Source: Zelonia costaricensis
Lineage: Eukaryota; Euglenozoa; Kinetoplastea; Trypanosomatida; Trypanosomatidae
Reading direction: 5' to 3'
Assembly: GCA_030849075.1 (NCBI GenBank)
Contig: JASAOO010003519.1
Coordinates: forward strand, 1-64,000
DNA: 64,000 bases
Shown in pieces: positions 1-10,533 of the stretch (the first letter of the stretch is position 1; each line of letters begins with the position of its first letter). The position numbers and the translations under genes are program-made. The notes beneath the pieces are model-generated. The model searched no databases. It was not told the DNA's origin and saw only the letters and a program-made list of their open reading frames with translations.

Positions 1-472
1 TCCTGCCCCACCCCCCTCGCTCCCCTCACCGCCTCCCACCTCTGCTGATCGGCTTGCACTCGCCTCCTTGGCCCAACAAGCGCACCTTGAGGCACCCCTC
101 GCAAGCAGTGCCGCCCCCCGGGTCACTTGTAGTCGCACGTGCCCCCGTCCGGTGTTCGCGCCTGCGGAATCTAGCCCACTCCCGACTCGAACGCGCTCCG
201 CCCCTCCGCCCTCACCCCCCGCTGCTTGTTGTGCTTCTCCCGCTCCCTTTTACTGAGCGGGCATTATCTGGCGCGTCGTGTTCCTCCTTGTCCTTCCTTT
301 TCTTCTTTCTTCTTGTCTTTCTTCTCGGCGTCCTCGCAGGTCGCTCCTCTGCTGCCTTTATCTCGCTACCTTTGCTTTCTATTATCACGGTCGTGTGCAC
401 TCGCTTGCACATTGTCTTTTTTTTTTGTTTCGCCTGTGCTCTCGCGCTTCCGCGTGCGCGTGACCGAGCGTC

Positions 473-504
<32 letters not shown>

Positions 505-1386
505 TCGGCGGTGGCTTGAGAGCGGCACGACCTTGTACCCCAAACCCCACCCCTTCTTTTACTCAGTCCTTCTCATCTAAGAGAAGAAACACGCACGCAC
601 ACAAACAAGCGCAACACAGTGTTCATTTGAGCCCCGCTCCTCGTCGGCGGCTACTGCTACTGCTTAGGCTGACCTTGTTGCTTGTCTGAACCCTCCCCTC
701 TCTATTACTCCCCCCTCCCACCCTGCAGCACTTCGTCCCAACTGCTTCGCCTCGTTGTTTCCAGAGTTTACCGGGTGTTGCCCCCCCCTCCCTCCCCCCT
801 CTTTGCTGTGCTGCTCTAGTGCCATCTCCATCTCTCCTCCCTTTTTTGGTGCCTCACGTGCTCTCGATTCCTGTAGCATCGTTTCACTGTTTGCTCGCCT
901 GTTGTGTTCCGCCTCGCCCCAATTGCCTCGTCTTCGCCGCGTGTGTGTGTCTCCCCCCCCTGCCTTGCGCGCTTTACCTTCACGCCCTTCTCCACCTCTT
1001 CTACGTTCCTCTTTTGCCCTCTTTTCTCTCAAGCTCCCCGTGTGCGCTTCTCGTTGCCCGTCTGTGTGTCTCTGTGTGTGTGTGTGTGCGCGTATTCGTG
1101 TCGGTAACTCAGTGTTGCTCGACAGCTCTTATCTTGCTCGCCTTCCCCTTTTGGCGTTTCGCTTCCCCGCTTCTTCTTTTCCTCCTGTGTCTGTCATCTA
1201 TTGCTGTTTTTTTCGCGACTTCTGCTCCACCGCAGCTCTGCAGTCCCGCAGCGCCGCCGCTTCTCTCCTCCCCCCTCCCCCTTACTTGCATCCAAGACCA
1301 CGCAAACCAAAGAGGGCATCCCTGCCCCTTCCGCACTTCTCCCTCTCTTGTTGGCTTTCTGCCCCGACATAAAGACACCGACGACG
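1..1386. other. Upstream flank and 5' UTR of the CCCH zinc-finger gene
   Basis: No coding region is supported here; open frames are low-complexity Leu/Ser/Pro/Cys translations of T/C-rich DNA. The + strand is strongly pyrimidine-rich, as expected for trypanosomatid spacer transcribed left to right. It contains a (TG)n microsatellite at 479-505. A pyrimidine tract at about 1260-1290 is followed by an AG at 1295-1296, a good candidate spliced-leader acceptor that would give a 5' UTR of about 90 bases. Confidence 0.7.
479..505. repeat. (TG)n microsatellite
   Basis: About 13 perfect TG units, seen directly. This is in the spacer upstream of the first gene. Confidence 0.95.
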
Positions 1387-3237
1387 ATGTTCACCGACCT
1401 GCACCACCTTCGCCGCGGCGAGGCGGCCGGTAACCCCGCCACACACACCGCCGCTACGTGGACGTGGTCGCTGCCGGAGAGCACTGCGGACTTGAATGCG
1501 ATGCACCTGCCGGCGCCCGACGACGCGGACGTGAAGGCGCTGCTGCGGCTGCTGTCCTCCAGCTTCGAGCTCGCTGACCGCACAGAGACGGAGATGGCGA
1601 CCTGGGACCAGCAGCCCGTCCCCACCGCTGCGAACACCGCCACCGTCACTGCCGTCAACTCGCTGGCGGCGCCGGAGGACTTTGTGCACTTGCTGCAGAG
1701 CGAGAGCAGCAACGTGACGCCAGCCGAGGCTGTGCTGAACAGCGACCTGACCAAGCTGGCCCTCCCCTCCGACGGCCGGTTTACGCACCTCGCGTCGTCA
1801 AACGCGCTCACGAGCGGGCTTGGCAGCGGGCGGGACAGCAGCAGCAGCAGCGTGGGCACCCGCCACGGCACGACGGGCTTCGGTATCTCGGTCCACCGCA
1901 CCTCCGCGTCCTCGACCACAACCGCCAGCGACGCACCGACGCCGCCCACGGGCCGGCACCCCACCGCCGTCTCCAACGCCTTCGCCAACATCGGCAGCGG
2001 CCTCGCCGAGGAGAACTTCAATGTGCTGACGCCGGACAAGCGCACGATGCTGTCGATCCCGGCCGAGTACGTCCAGCCGACCTTTGGCAGCCGCAACTAC
2101 CGCCACCGCAACCGCGAGAAGCTCCTTTTCTCTTTCTGCCTGTGCAAGACCTTCTGCAGCGGCGCGACGTGCCACCACGGCGCCGAGTGCGACTTCATCC
2201 ACTGCGAGCCGGACAAGCTCCGCCTTCTGCAGGACGCCGCCGGCTGCGCGAGCGACCGCGCGGGAGTGCACTCCTTCCAGGTGCACTGGTCTGCGCCAGT
2301 CGCCTCCCTTGCTGATGCGTCGTACCCCCGTCTGCCTAGCGGGTACATTGTGTACATCAAGAGCGACGACGGCCAGCGCGGCCACGGCAACAACGGCACT
2401 GCTGCGCCGCACCACAGCGTGACGCAGGCGCTCGCCTCGGAGATGGTGTACGCGACTGTGGGCGGGCAGGAGGCGCTGCGGCTGCCGTCCACGTCGCCGC
2501 TGCGCATCTGCAAGCACTTCGAGCGCGAGAAGTGCGCGCGTGGGGCGCTGTGCCACTTCATTCACCCCGTCGTCCTCGGCAAGCCTGCCATGCCGTCCTT
2601 TCCCCAGCCGCGGCAGCAGCGCGGCGCGGCCGCCGTCACGGTAGGCCAGCGCCATGCACCGCAGCCGCGGCCCGCTGCGGCGCCCGCAGCGCGTGCGCAG
2701 GAGCGTGTGACGCGGCCCCATCCCCTGCCACTACAGCCGCCACAGCTCATGCCTCGGCAGCAGCCAGCGCAGCCGCAGCCGCAGCCGCAGCCGCAGCCGC
2801 AGCAGCCGCAGCAGCCCATGCCGAACCCTGCCATGCGACTTGCCACAACGCCGCCCACTCCGGGGGCTGCCGCGGTCCCCGCTGCTGCTGCGGCGAGCGG
2901 GTCACCCATCCTGACGGCCTCGCAGCTGCCCCCGGGTGCGCTTGTACGGTACGAGGATGTGCTGTACATGTGGAGCGCCGAAACGAAGCAGCTCATTCCG
3001 CTGCACGCCACCAACGCCAGCGGGTACCCCGGCACCTCGGGACAGCCATCGCCCGTGCTGCTGAGTGTCAACTATGGCCGCGTGTCGAGCCGCCCGCAGG
3101 GCGCCGTCCCGGGCTTCCAGATGCCCGCGAACGCCATGCTGGTGCAGTCGGCCAGCGCCTTCGCGTCGATGCCGATGGGTGGTGGCGCCGCGCAGCAGGC
3201 CTCCGCTCCGGCGGCGCAGCAGCGCTTCGGAATGTAG
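1387..3237 (+). CDS. Tandem CCCH zinc-finger protein (616 aa), likely mRNA-binding regulator
   Basis: Two CCCH fingers are visible. Finger 1 is C253-x8-C262-x5-C268-x3-H272 and finger 2 is C375-x7-C383-x5-C389-x3-H393. CCCH fingers of this spacing bind RNA, and in trypanosomatids such proteins commonly regulate mRNA stability or translation, since control is mostly post-transcriptional. The first ~235 residues are Ser/Thr/Ala-rich and probably disordered. Residues ~400-520 are Pro/Gln/Ala-rich with a (PQ)n run near 460. The start at 1387 is the first ATG downstream of the predicted splice acceptor at 1295-1296; an upstream in-frame ATG at 1201 would only add a pyrimidine-tract translation. 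Two fingers of this kind resemble the ZC3H20/ZC3H21 type of T. brucei, but I cannot confirm orthology. About 12.9 kb of gene-free sequence follows. Confidence 0.92.
   Translation: MFTDLHHLRRGEAAGNPATHTAATWTWSLPESTADLNAMHLPAPDDADVKALLRLLSSSFELADRTETEMATWDQQPVPTAANTATVTAVNSLAAPEDFVHLLQSESSNVTPAEAVLNSDLTKLALPSDGRFTHLASSNALTSGLGSGRDSSSSSVGTRHGTTGFGISVHRTSASSTTTASDAPTPPTGRHPTAVSNAFANIGSGLAEENFNVLTPDKRTMLSIPAEYVQPTFGSRNYRHRNREKLLFSFCLCKTFCSGATCHHGAECDFIHCEPDKLRLLQDAAGCASDRAGVHSFQVHWSAPVASLADASYPRLPSGYIVYIKSDDGQRGHGNNGTAAPHHSVTQALASEMVYATVGGQEALRLPSTSPLRICKHFEREKCARGALCHFIHPVVLGKPAMPSFPQPRQQRGAAAVTVGQRHAPQPRPAAAPAARAQERVTRPHPLPLQPPQLMPRQQPAQPQPQPQPQPQQPQQPMPNPAMRLATTPPTPGAAAVPAAAAASGSPILTASQLPPGALVRYEDVLYMWSAETKQLIPLHATNASGYPGTSGQPSPVLLSVNYGRVSSRPQGAVPGFQMPANAMLVQSASAFASMPMGGGAAQQASAPAAQQRFGM
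2776..2817 (+). repeat. CAG/CCG codon repeat encoding a Pro-Gln run
   Basis: Alternating cag and ccg codons inside the CCCH gene encode a (PQ)n stretch that passes into QQP units. It lies in the low-complexity C-terminal half, so length differences between strains are likely. Confidence 0.8.
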
Positions 3238-6200
3238 GCGGAAGTGCCTCTTCCCGTGCCGACTGTGGGCCTCTGTGTTCCCCCTCCCCCCCTGACACGC
3301 CCCCGCAGCCCCAGCTGCGTCAACGCACTTCTTTGCCTGTGGTTCTCCCGTCCGACGCTTTCTCCTGCCTCTGCTTCTTCTATTTTGTTTACGGGGCTGC
3401 TCTCCACTTCCTTCACACTCGCGTTTCTCGTTTCCTCGATGCTGTGACGGGCCGCCGACTCTGTACGGCGCACTGCTGGTACGCGGCTCCATGCCAGCCC
3501 AGGGTGCAGGGAGACGAGGGGGCGGGGTGGTCGCGGGGCGAGCCCTGGAGGTGTGCCCTCTCCGCCCTTGTGCTCTTCTTTCGTCTTTTGTTTTTCTTGT
3601 TGGGTTGCTCAGGCAGGTGTGGCGAAGTGACGTTGACCATCAACGTATCCGCACCCTCGTTCTCTCTTTTCCCCCCACCTCCTCCCAGCGTGCTGCTGCT
3701 TGTATCTTCTGTGTGTCTGCCTTGCGTGTCCCTCCTACGGATCACGCTCCGTGGTGTCTCCTGAGTCCTGTGTTGACGTTCGATGGTGTGCGGTTCCGTG
3801 GCAGAGCATCCCTCTGTGTGCGTGTGTGCGGGAGAGAGGGAGTGAGGGCGAGGGCGAGTGCGGATCTGTGTCGCTCGGTCATGGTTGCACGCCGCGCTCT
3901 CACCCTGGTCTCGGCGCGGAGCTGAACAAACAACAAATCAACGCGCACGCACGCAGCTCTCACACGACCCATGCCGGTGTCGCACAGGTTTGCGGGCACA
4001 TCTTTGCGTTTGGGTTTCTCTTGCTTCGGTCTTGGTACATGCTCCTTCTTCTGATCTTTTTGTCCCCTTTTCCTTTCCCCTTCTCCGCTTACGTTGATGT
4101 CTTCTGCTCTTGTACGGACGGCGTAGAAAAGGGGGGGGGGGCAGGGCCGCAACTGCGGAGACCCCCGTGTAGAGACGCACGGAGGAGAAGTCGTTGCCAG
4201 AGGTGCGGGAGAGGGGCTTGACGTCACAGGCGGTGCACCTGGCCTTGCCACCTGCTCTTCCCCCTTCTCGCTTTGTTGCCCCGTGCGCGTCCTCGGTGTC
4301 ACCGCTGCCGCATTCTGATTTATCATGCGCTGTCACAGCTCTCTACCCCACACATCGGCACGTCCACGCTTCCGCCTGAGATCTACTGCACCTCTTTTTG
4401 TTTTTTGTTTTGTTTCTTGCTTCGCTCCATTCGCCCATACGCGCTTTCTTTAGCCTTCATTTCTCCATCTGTTTATCTCTATAGGTGCGTAGTGCCTAAC
4501 AGCCGCCGGCATACTCACACACGCCACAGGGGGTCGTGTGGGGATGGTGCCATGGGCGCCATTACCACAGCTTCAGCCCTCGTTCTGTTTGTGTGTCGTA
4601 CAGCGGTGCGCCTCTGCCTCGCTTCCCCGCTCTCTCTATCTCTCCACCAGCTCGTCCCGCTCTCGCGCCCCTCAGCTGCCTAGCACAGTGCGACCCTTTT
4701 CCTCGTCTACGTCTCCCTCCCCCTACATAGTTGCAGTTGTTCTGCCGTGCTGGGGGACTCCCCTCTCGTGGGATACCCCAAACTGTGACGCTGGTGCACG
4801 CTTGAGATGTCAGACGCCTTCCCCTCTCTCCCCCCCCCCACACACACACACTTCCTTCCACTGTCGCAACGCGGGCACGATGACGCACATGCTTGCTGGT
4901 CTTTGCCTCTTTTCACCCCGTCTTGTGTCCTGGCACGTTGGTGGCTTCTGCCGGCACCGTGTGTGTGTGTGTGTGTGGCGGTTTCTCATGGGCTTCTTCT
5001 CACCCCCTGCCTCCCGTCCCTCCCGTCCCTCTCTTTCCACATCTTTCTCTTCACTTCACCTTTTCGTTTCGCTTTGTTTCGTTTGTTTTGGTTTTTGTTT
5101 TTGTGCGGGGGGTTCTCCCTTTTCTCGTGCCGCTGCGAATGATGGGTCCGTTCTTGACGTGCGCTTTCAAATCACCCCTTTCTTCTTCTGTGATCACGTG
5201 TGCGAGCTTTGCTTGCCCTGTTTTGTTGTTCTCTGCGCCTTCAGTGCTCTAACCAACTCCGCTGGTCTTTCTCTTTTCCCTGTGGCGTCACCTAAGGGCC
5301 CAGTCGATCCAGGCCTTGTCTCTCTCCCTCCCTCTCGCTCCTTCTTCATCTATCCATCAATCCCCACCTCCGTCTGCCGACCTGTTTTTCATGTTGACTT
5401 CGTCACTTGCGCTGCGTGCTTGCCTTTGCGTTGTTGTGTTTTGATCACTTTGCTCTCCGCGTGTCTTCCACTTCCGCACCACACTTCTCCGATCAGTTTT
5501 CTTTTTCGGTGTGATCGCTGATGCGGTGGGGACGATCGAAACCTCTTTCTTGTGTGTCTCGTCCAGCTTCTCTCTTCCCCAATCCCTCTCTCTCTCTCTC
5601 TCCATCAACGATCCTCAAGTGTGCAAGCTTTCCTTTCCCTTCGTTGAGTGTCTTCCTTCGCGTTTCGCGCGCGCCTCACCCTCGCCTCCTTCTTTTCGCT
5701 GTTTTTTGCTGCCCTTTCCCCATGCAATGTGCTTCGGCGCCTACGGAAATACGCTTCTGCTTCCCCCTCCCTCCCCCTCTCCCCTCCCGCACACGCGTGC
5801 CTCGGCGTCTCCCTCTCGTCAAGTCCTGGGGGTGGGGGGGGGGGCTGCTGGCCGTGACAAGAGAGGTGGCAGAACAAGCCAGATGCACGAACCATGCAAA
5901 CGTCCAACCAGCTCTCCTAGCCGCAGGTGAGCCACGGGCGCGTGTCGTGTTTCGCGTGCGCGTCTTTTGGACAGCCGCCGTGCTGGTCCAACCACGCGCT
6001 CCCGCACACCCCCTCTCCCCCTGAAGCACACACACACACACACGAACACACGCACACACAGGCACCTTCTGCTGGCACGAGCAGCGAGGAGCAGCACACG
6101 CCATGGGAGTCGCTGCGATGCACTGGACACGTTCCTTTGCATTAGCCCTTCTCGCCGGCCTCCTGTCATCTCATCCTTCTTGACCCACTGCAGCGCCTCC

Positions 6201-8833
6201 GCCTCGTTCTCTGCCGTCGTTCCCGCCGCGTGTGGGGGCAGACGCAGAGGGATGCGAAAACTAAAGAAGAAGCAATAGAAAAACTAGACGGGCAACCCAA
6301 AAGCTGATGGCGCCAAACGGGCGGGTGGAATTCGACGGTGGCACCTGCATCGAACCCAGCAATTGATCCCCCTTGTTCTTTCCTCCTTCATCGCGACGTT
6401 GACTCCACTCTTCCGTCCTCCGCCCTCTCTCTCCTGGCTCGCTCCCTTTTCCCTCCCTTTCACCTCGCTCCAGTGGCGACTTGCTCGCAAGCTTCTTTTT
6501 CTGGTTTGTTTGTTTAGTTGGTGACCTGTACCTCCCTCCCCCTCCCTCCCTCCCCTTCTGTGTGTGTGCGTGCGTGAGAGATGGTGAATCGCTCCGGTTC
6601 TCTTTTCACTTGTCTCTCCCGTCTACCTTTAATGCCCTTTCCTTGTGTTTGTGTGTGTGTGTGTGAGTGTGTGTTTGTGAGTTTGTAGTTGTACACGCCT
6701 CTCTTCTTTGTTTGGCTTTCCTCCATCAGTGGCTCCCTCGTTCTTTCTCGCCCCTCTTCCCTCCCCTCCCCCTCCATTCCGGCCTCTGCCTGTGCCGAGG
6801 GCAGGGGGCTACGAGGGGGGGGGGGGGCTACGAGCTCGCCCTGCGTGAAAACGAGGATGACGAGAAGCACCAGAACAAAACAAAACAAAACAAAATCAAA
6901 GAAAAAAAAAAGAAAAAAACAGAAACAGAACATGACGGTGTCACGAGACGGTCAATCCGCCACGCGCGCCTCGCTTGCGTACTCATTCTTGAGCCGCCGC
7001 AACGTGCTGATGGTTTGGTGTTTTCTTTTTCTTCACGCGGTGGCTCTCGATAGATGTGCTGCTCCTGTTACACGCTGTGTGCTGGCAGACAAAAAAAAGG
7101 AGGGAAAGCGCTGCTGCTAGTACGCGATCGTGTGTGCGTGTGTGCGTGCGGTCATCGTGTGTCCGTTGGCCCTTCCGAGAAACGCGCTCGGTAATGAGAG
7201 CGTAGGGGAATTGAGGGGGGGGGGCACTGAAGGGAGGCTCCCGGCTGGAGCAGCGGAACGGAGGGATTAGGCGGTGAAGGCGCGCGGTGCGCTTCTGGAG
7301 TCTTCCCCGCACACAAGTGCCGTTCCTTCTCGTGAGCCCACCATGGCTACTTGCAGCGGCGTAGCACCCGCGCACGGCGACGTGGTGTCGAGGAGGAGAT
7401 CGAAGCGACGGGCTTGCAGGTGCTTGATGGGGAAGAGGGCTCGCCTGCGAGGACGCAGCTGCCTCCCTGCTTCCTCACACCTGGCTTCCCCTTCCGCATT
7501 CCGCCGCCGTTGCCCCACGTGTTCCCTCGCTGTCCAACTCCTGCTCCCCCCGTCCTTTCGTTGCCACTCCCTCCTCCCTTCCAGGACTGCGGTCTGCACG
7601 TTGATGGCAGCGCCGCACTCACCACGTCGTGTGCGTTAGCTACACGTTCTCCCCCCTCGTTTCCTTGTGCCCTGTGGTTGTTCATGTTTCTTCTCCACCG
7701 TGCGTTTGCGGCGCTGCGGGCCCGACTCGCATCACCATGCTGGTGTTCTCCTTTCCTCTCCTCTCCTCCGCCGTTGTCTTTTCTCGTCATCGATCGTATG
7801 TCCTTTCCCGTGCCGATGCGCGCGTGCGTGTGTGCGTCTGTGCGTGTGCCTCTCTCACTCTTCCGGCGTGTGTCTTGTGCGTGCTTCTTTTCCTTCGCCT
7901 CGTCTCTCCTCCTCGTGTGCTGCACGGGTGTCTGCCGCGCTTTCTGCGCCACTCCCGCCTTCCGCGTGTGTTGAGCCTCCCCCGGTCGTACGCACCGCAT
8001 CGCCACCGTTTTTGTTTCTCTCCCTCCTCGTGTGCTTGCTTTCGTTTCTGCGTCTCCCCTCCCTCCCTCCCCGCACGTGCGCTCACCGACGTCCCCTTAC
8101 CCCCACGAAATGAACGACACACGCCCATCTCCGTGACGGGGCGTCGTTCTGACCTGTGTAAGCTTCACCTGCCGTCTTTCTCCGCTACCTTCTCTGCGAT
8201 GGCGGTTTCTTTCCTCCCTCCCTCCCCCCTTTGTGGTGCGGACACCTGCGCTCTCGTACCGGCTCTTGCCGTTGGACTCTCATCCTCGTTGCCGTGTTGT
8301 GGTGTGTGTGTGCGTGTCCCTCGGTCTCCTTCCCCTCTTTCCTTCTCTCATCGCCCCCCTCCCTCTCTCGTTCTCGTTCTTCATCTCTCCATCGCATTGC
8401 TTGCCTTCATCACCGCCGCGCTCCATCAACGATGCGACGCACCGTGCGCCGCCTCCCCCCTCCCTTCCGCCGGCTTTCGCACCGCCGCTGCTATCCGATC
8501 CCGTCCTATCTATATCTCTCTATATATGTATAATGGATAAGACAAATATACAAACACGCACACCAGCGCTTCCATGTGCAGTGTCATGAGTCACACGTGT
8601 GGCTTTCTTCTTAATCTTCCACCTTCTTCAAAGGAAAAACAAAGAAAAAGAACAGCCGTCACGCAGAGACGCACACTGACGCTCTCCTTTCTTTCCAAGG
8701 CAGCGTGCACGCCTCGTCTGGTGTGCGAGGGAAGCGGCGAGAACAAGGGCGTCTCTGCAACGTGCAACAGGAACTTCTCTCTCTCTCTCTTCTGTGCTTG
8801 TGTCACTTCCTGCTCTCGTTCCTCAACCCGCTG

Positions 8834-8873
8834 CCCCCCCCCCCCCCCTCCTCCTCCTCCTCCTCCCTCTGCT
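8834..8873. repeat. Poly-C run followed by (CTC)n repeat
   Basis: An uninterrupted run of about 15 C is followed directly by several CTC units. Low-complexity pyrimidine DNA of this kind is polymerase-slippage prone, so the exact length in the assembly is uncertain. Confidence 0.85.
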
Positions 8874-10306
8874 TCTGCTTCTCGGCACCTGCGATGGTGT
8901 GGCGCCAACGCGTCCTCGTCTGCTGATTTCGCTTCTCCGTTTCTGCATTCGTGTTGCTCTTTTGTCTGTCTGCCTCCTCCTTCCCCGTCTCCTGTACTGC
9001 ATCGCCACGATCACGTTTATGCGTCCTGACTTTCCCCCGTGCTCTCGGCGTCTCTGTGCGATCGATTCCACTCGCTCCCCACCGCACCGTTCAACTCGCC
9101 TCTTGCCGTCTTCACTGATCACGACACGAGAGCGGCACACTTCTTTTTTTCTCTCAAATCCGTCGGTCACTTTCTCATTCTGTCTGAGTGCGTGTCTTGG
9201 AGGGTGAGGGTGTGTGTCTGTGTGTCCCCGTGTTTGTCTCACTCCGCTCGTACTCGAAAGGAAGAGGTGCGTAGCCGCGCAGGGGCACGCTTGCCAGGGC
9301 CCGCGGCGAAGTTGCCTCACTTTACCTGCACGAGCTGGCAAAGCACGTGGGCGTGTACATCTCTTCTACTGATGCGTTTTTTTTTTTTGTGTGTGTGTTT
9401 GCCAGCAGTGCCGCGTCCGTCTGTGAACGGTGCCACTGCCGCGCTTGCGGCTCCTGCGTGCCGTCACTCAATCCGACAGAACGTCGTCGGGTCTCTTCGC
9501 CCGCGCCCTCTCCCCGCGTATGTCTCTTGTGCTTTTGCGCTTCTTTTCTCGTGCGTCCTCCCGCTCCGGCGCACGTGCGTGTGGGTGCGCGTACGCGCCA
9601 CCTCTTCTTGTGTAGTTTGTGCATTTCCCAGCCTGAACTCCGTCACTTCCCCCTCCCTCCTCTCTCTTTTCTGCCCCAGCGTTTGCTTGAAGCGCTTGTT
9701 GCTCTCTCGTCGACTCCGCATATTGCCACCTACCTCCTCCGCCTCCTGCAACCATCTTGTTTCACGTCCCCCTTCTTCGTTCAGGGTGCTTCAGCGTTTC
9801 CCTTTTTTCTTAGTTATTGGCGTGGGGGCGACTACCGACGGCTGTTCGATTGCGGCCATTGTCCGCCGAGTGCGCCAAGGGGTGGAACATCTGCGGTGGT
9901 GTAGCGCGCCGCGACCTAGCAGCGGCGCGCTACGCCTCAGCTGGAACACAGCACGTGCTTATTCGAGCACGCGTGTGTGTGTGTCTGTGAATGTGGCGGC
10001 TCGTGCCAACAAGCACGCCGTGGTGGAAGGCGTGGTCGGCCCCTAGCGGCGGCGAAGTTCAACGCGTGTGGAGGTGGCAGCGGTGCACCCTTTAGCAGTC
10101 CTGTGGCAGCCAGACGGCCACGCCGCTCTGTCTAACCAGACAATTTCTTTTCCACTGTTTGACTCTCCTTTGTGGCAACACCGGCGCCTTCGCGCCGGCC
10201 CCCCCCTCCCCCCGTTGCAGCGTTCCCCTTGCTCTTTTCGTTTTCTTTTCCCGGTGGTGCCGTTGCGCGTTCTGGACTGTCTCGCGTTGTCATGCTTATG
10301 CGTACT

Positions 10307-10341
10307 TCTATATATATCTATATATACATATATGTATATCG
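10307..10341. repeat. A/T-rich TATA island with dyad symmetry
   Basis: A stretch of almost pure T/A with alternating TATATA units includes a short palindrome centred on ACATATATGT. It contrasts sharply with the GC-rich surroundings. It could act as an AU-rich element in a long 3' UTR or may simply be a microsatellite. Confidence 0.75.
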
Positions 10342-10504
10342 GGGAGGGTGTGTACAGATCGCACCTTCCACCTCGTTTGCTCGGACCTCGTAGCTCTATA
10401 CCTATGTAGCTGCCGCACGCGTACGCACTCACACACACTTCAACGCTCACACACACACACCTACACACGGGCTCACAGATGTGCGCAAAGCTGTTCATCT
10501 CTGC

Positions 10505-10533
10505 GTCTGCGTCTGTGTGTGTGTGTGTGTGTG
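10505..10533. repeat. (TG)n microsatellite
   Basis: TG units are seen directly inside the gene-free stretch. A run of CACAC units lies about 50 bases upstream (10431-10468), so the RNA could fold CA against TG here. Confidence 0.85.

Noticed and set aside
1201..1386. Upstream in-frame ATG extending the CCCH protein by 62 residues
   Set aside because: The added residues translate a pyrimidine tract and the predicted splice acceptor at 1295-1296 lies within it, so that ATG is unlikely to be in the mature mRNA.
4538..5521. 327-codon open frame on the + strand
   Set aside because: It is a low-complexity translation of pyrimidine-rich DNA that includes a TG microsatellite; no supporting motif.
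6330..6365. Possible tRNA B box on the minus strand (GGTTCGATGC-like)
   Set aside because: The flanking sequence does not form T, anticodon or acceptor stems, and no A box lies at the right distance.
9039..10046. 335-codon open frame on the + strand inside the gene-free stretch
   Set aside because: The translation is rich in Ser, Leu, Pro, Cys and Phe with no domain, as expected of T/C-rich spacer DNA.
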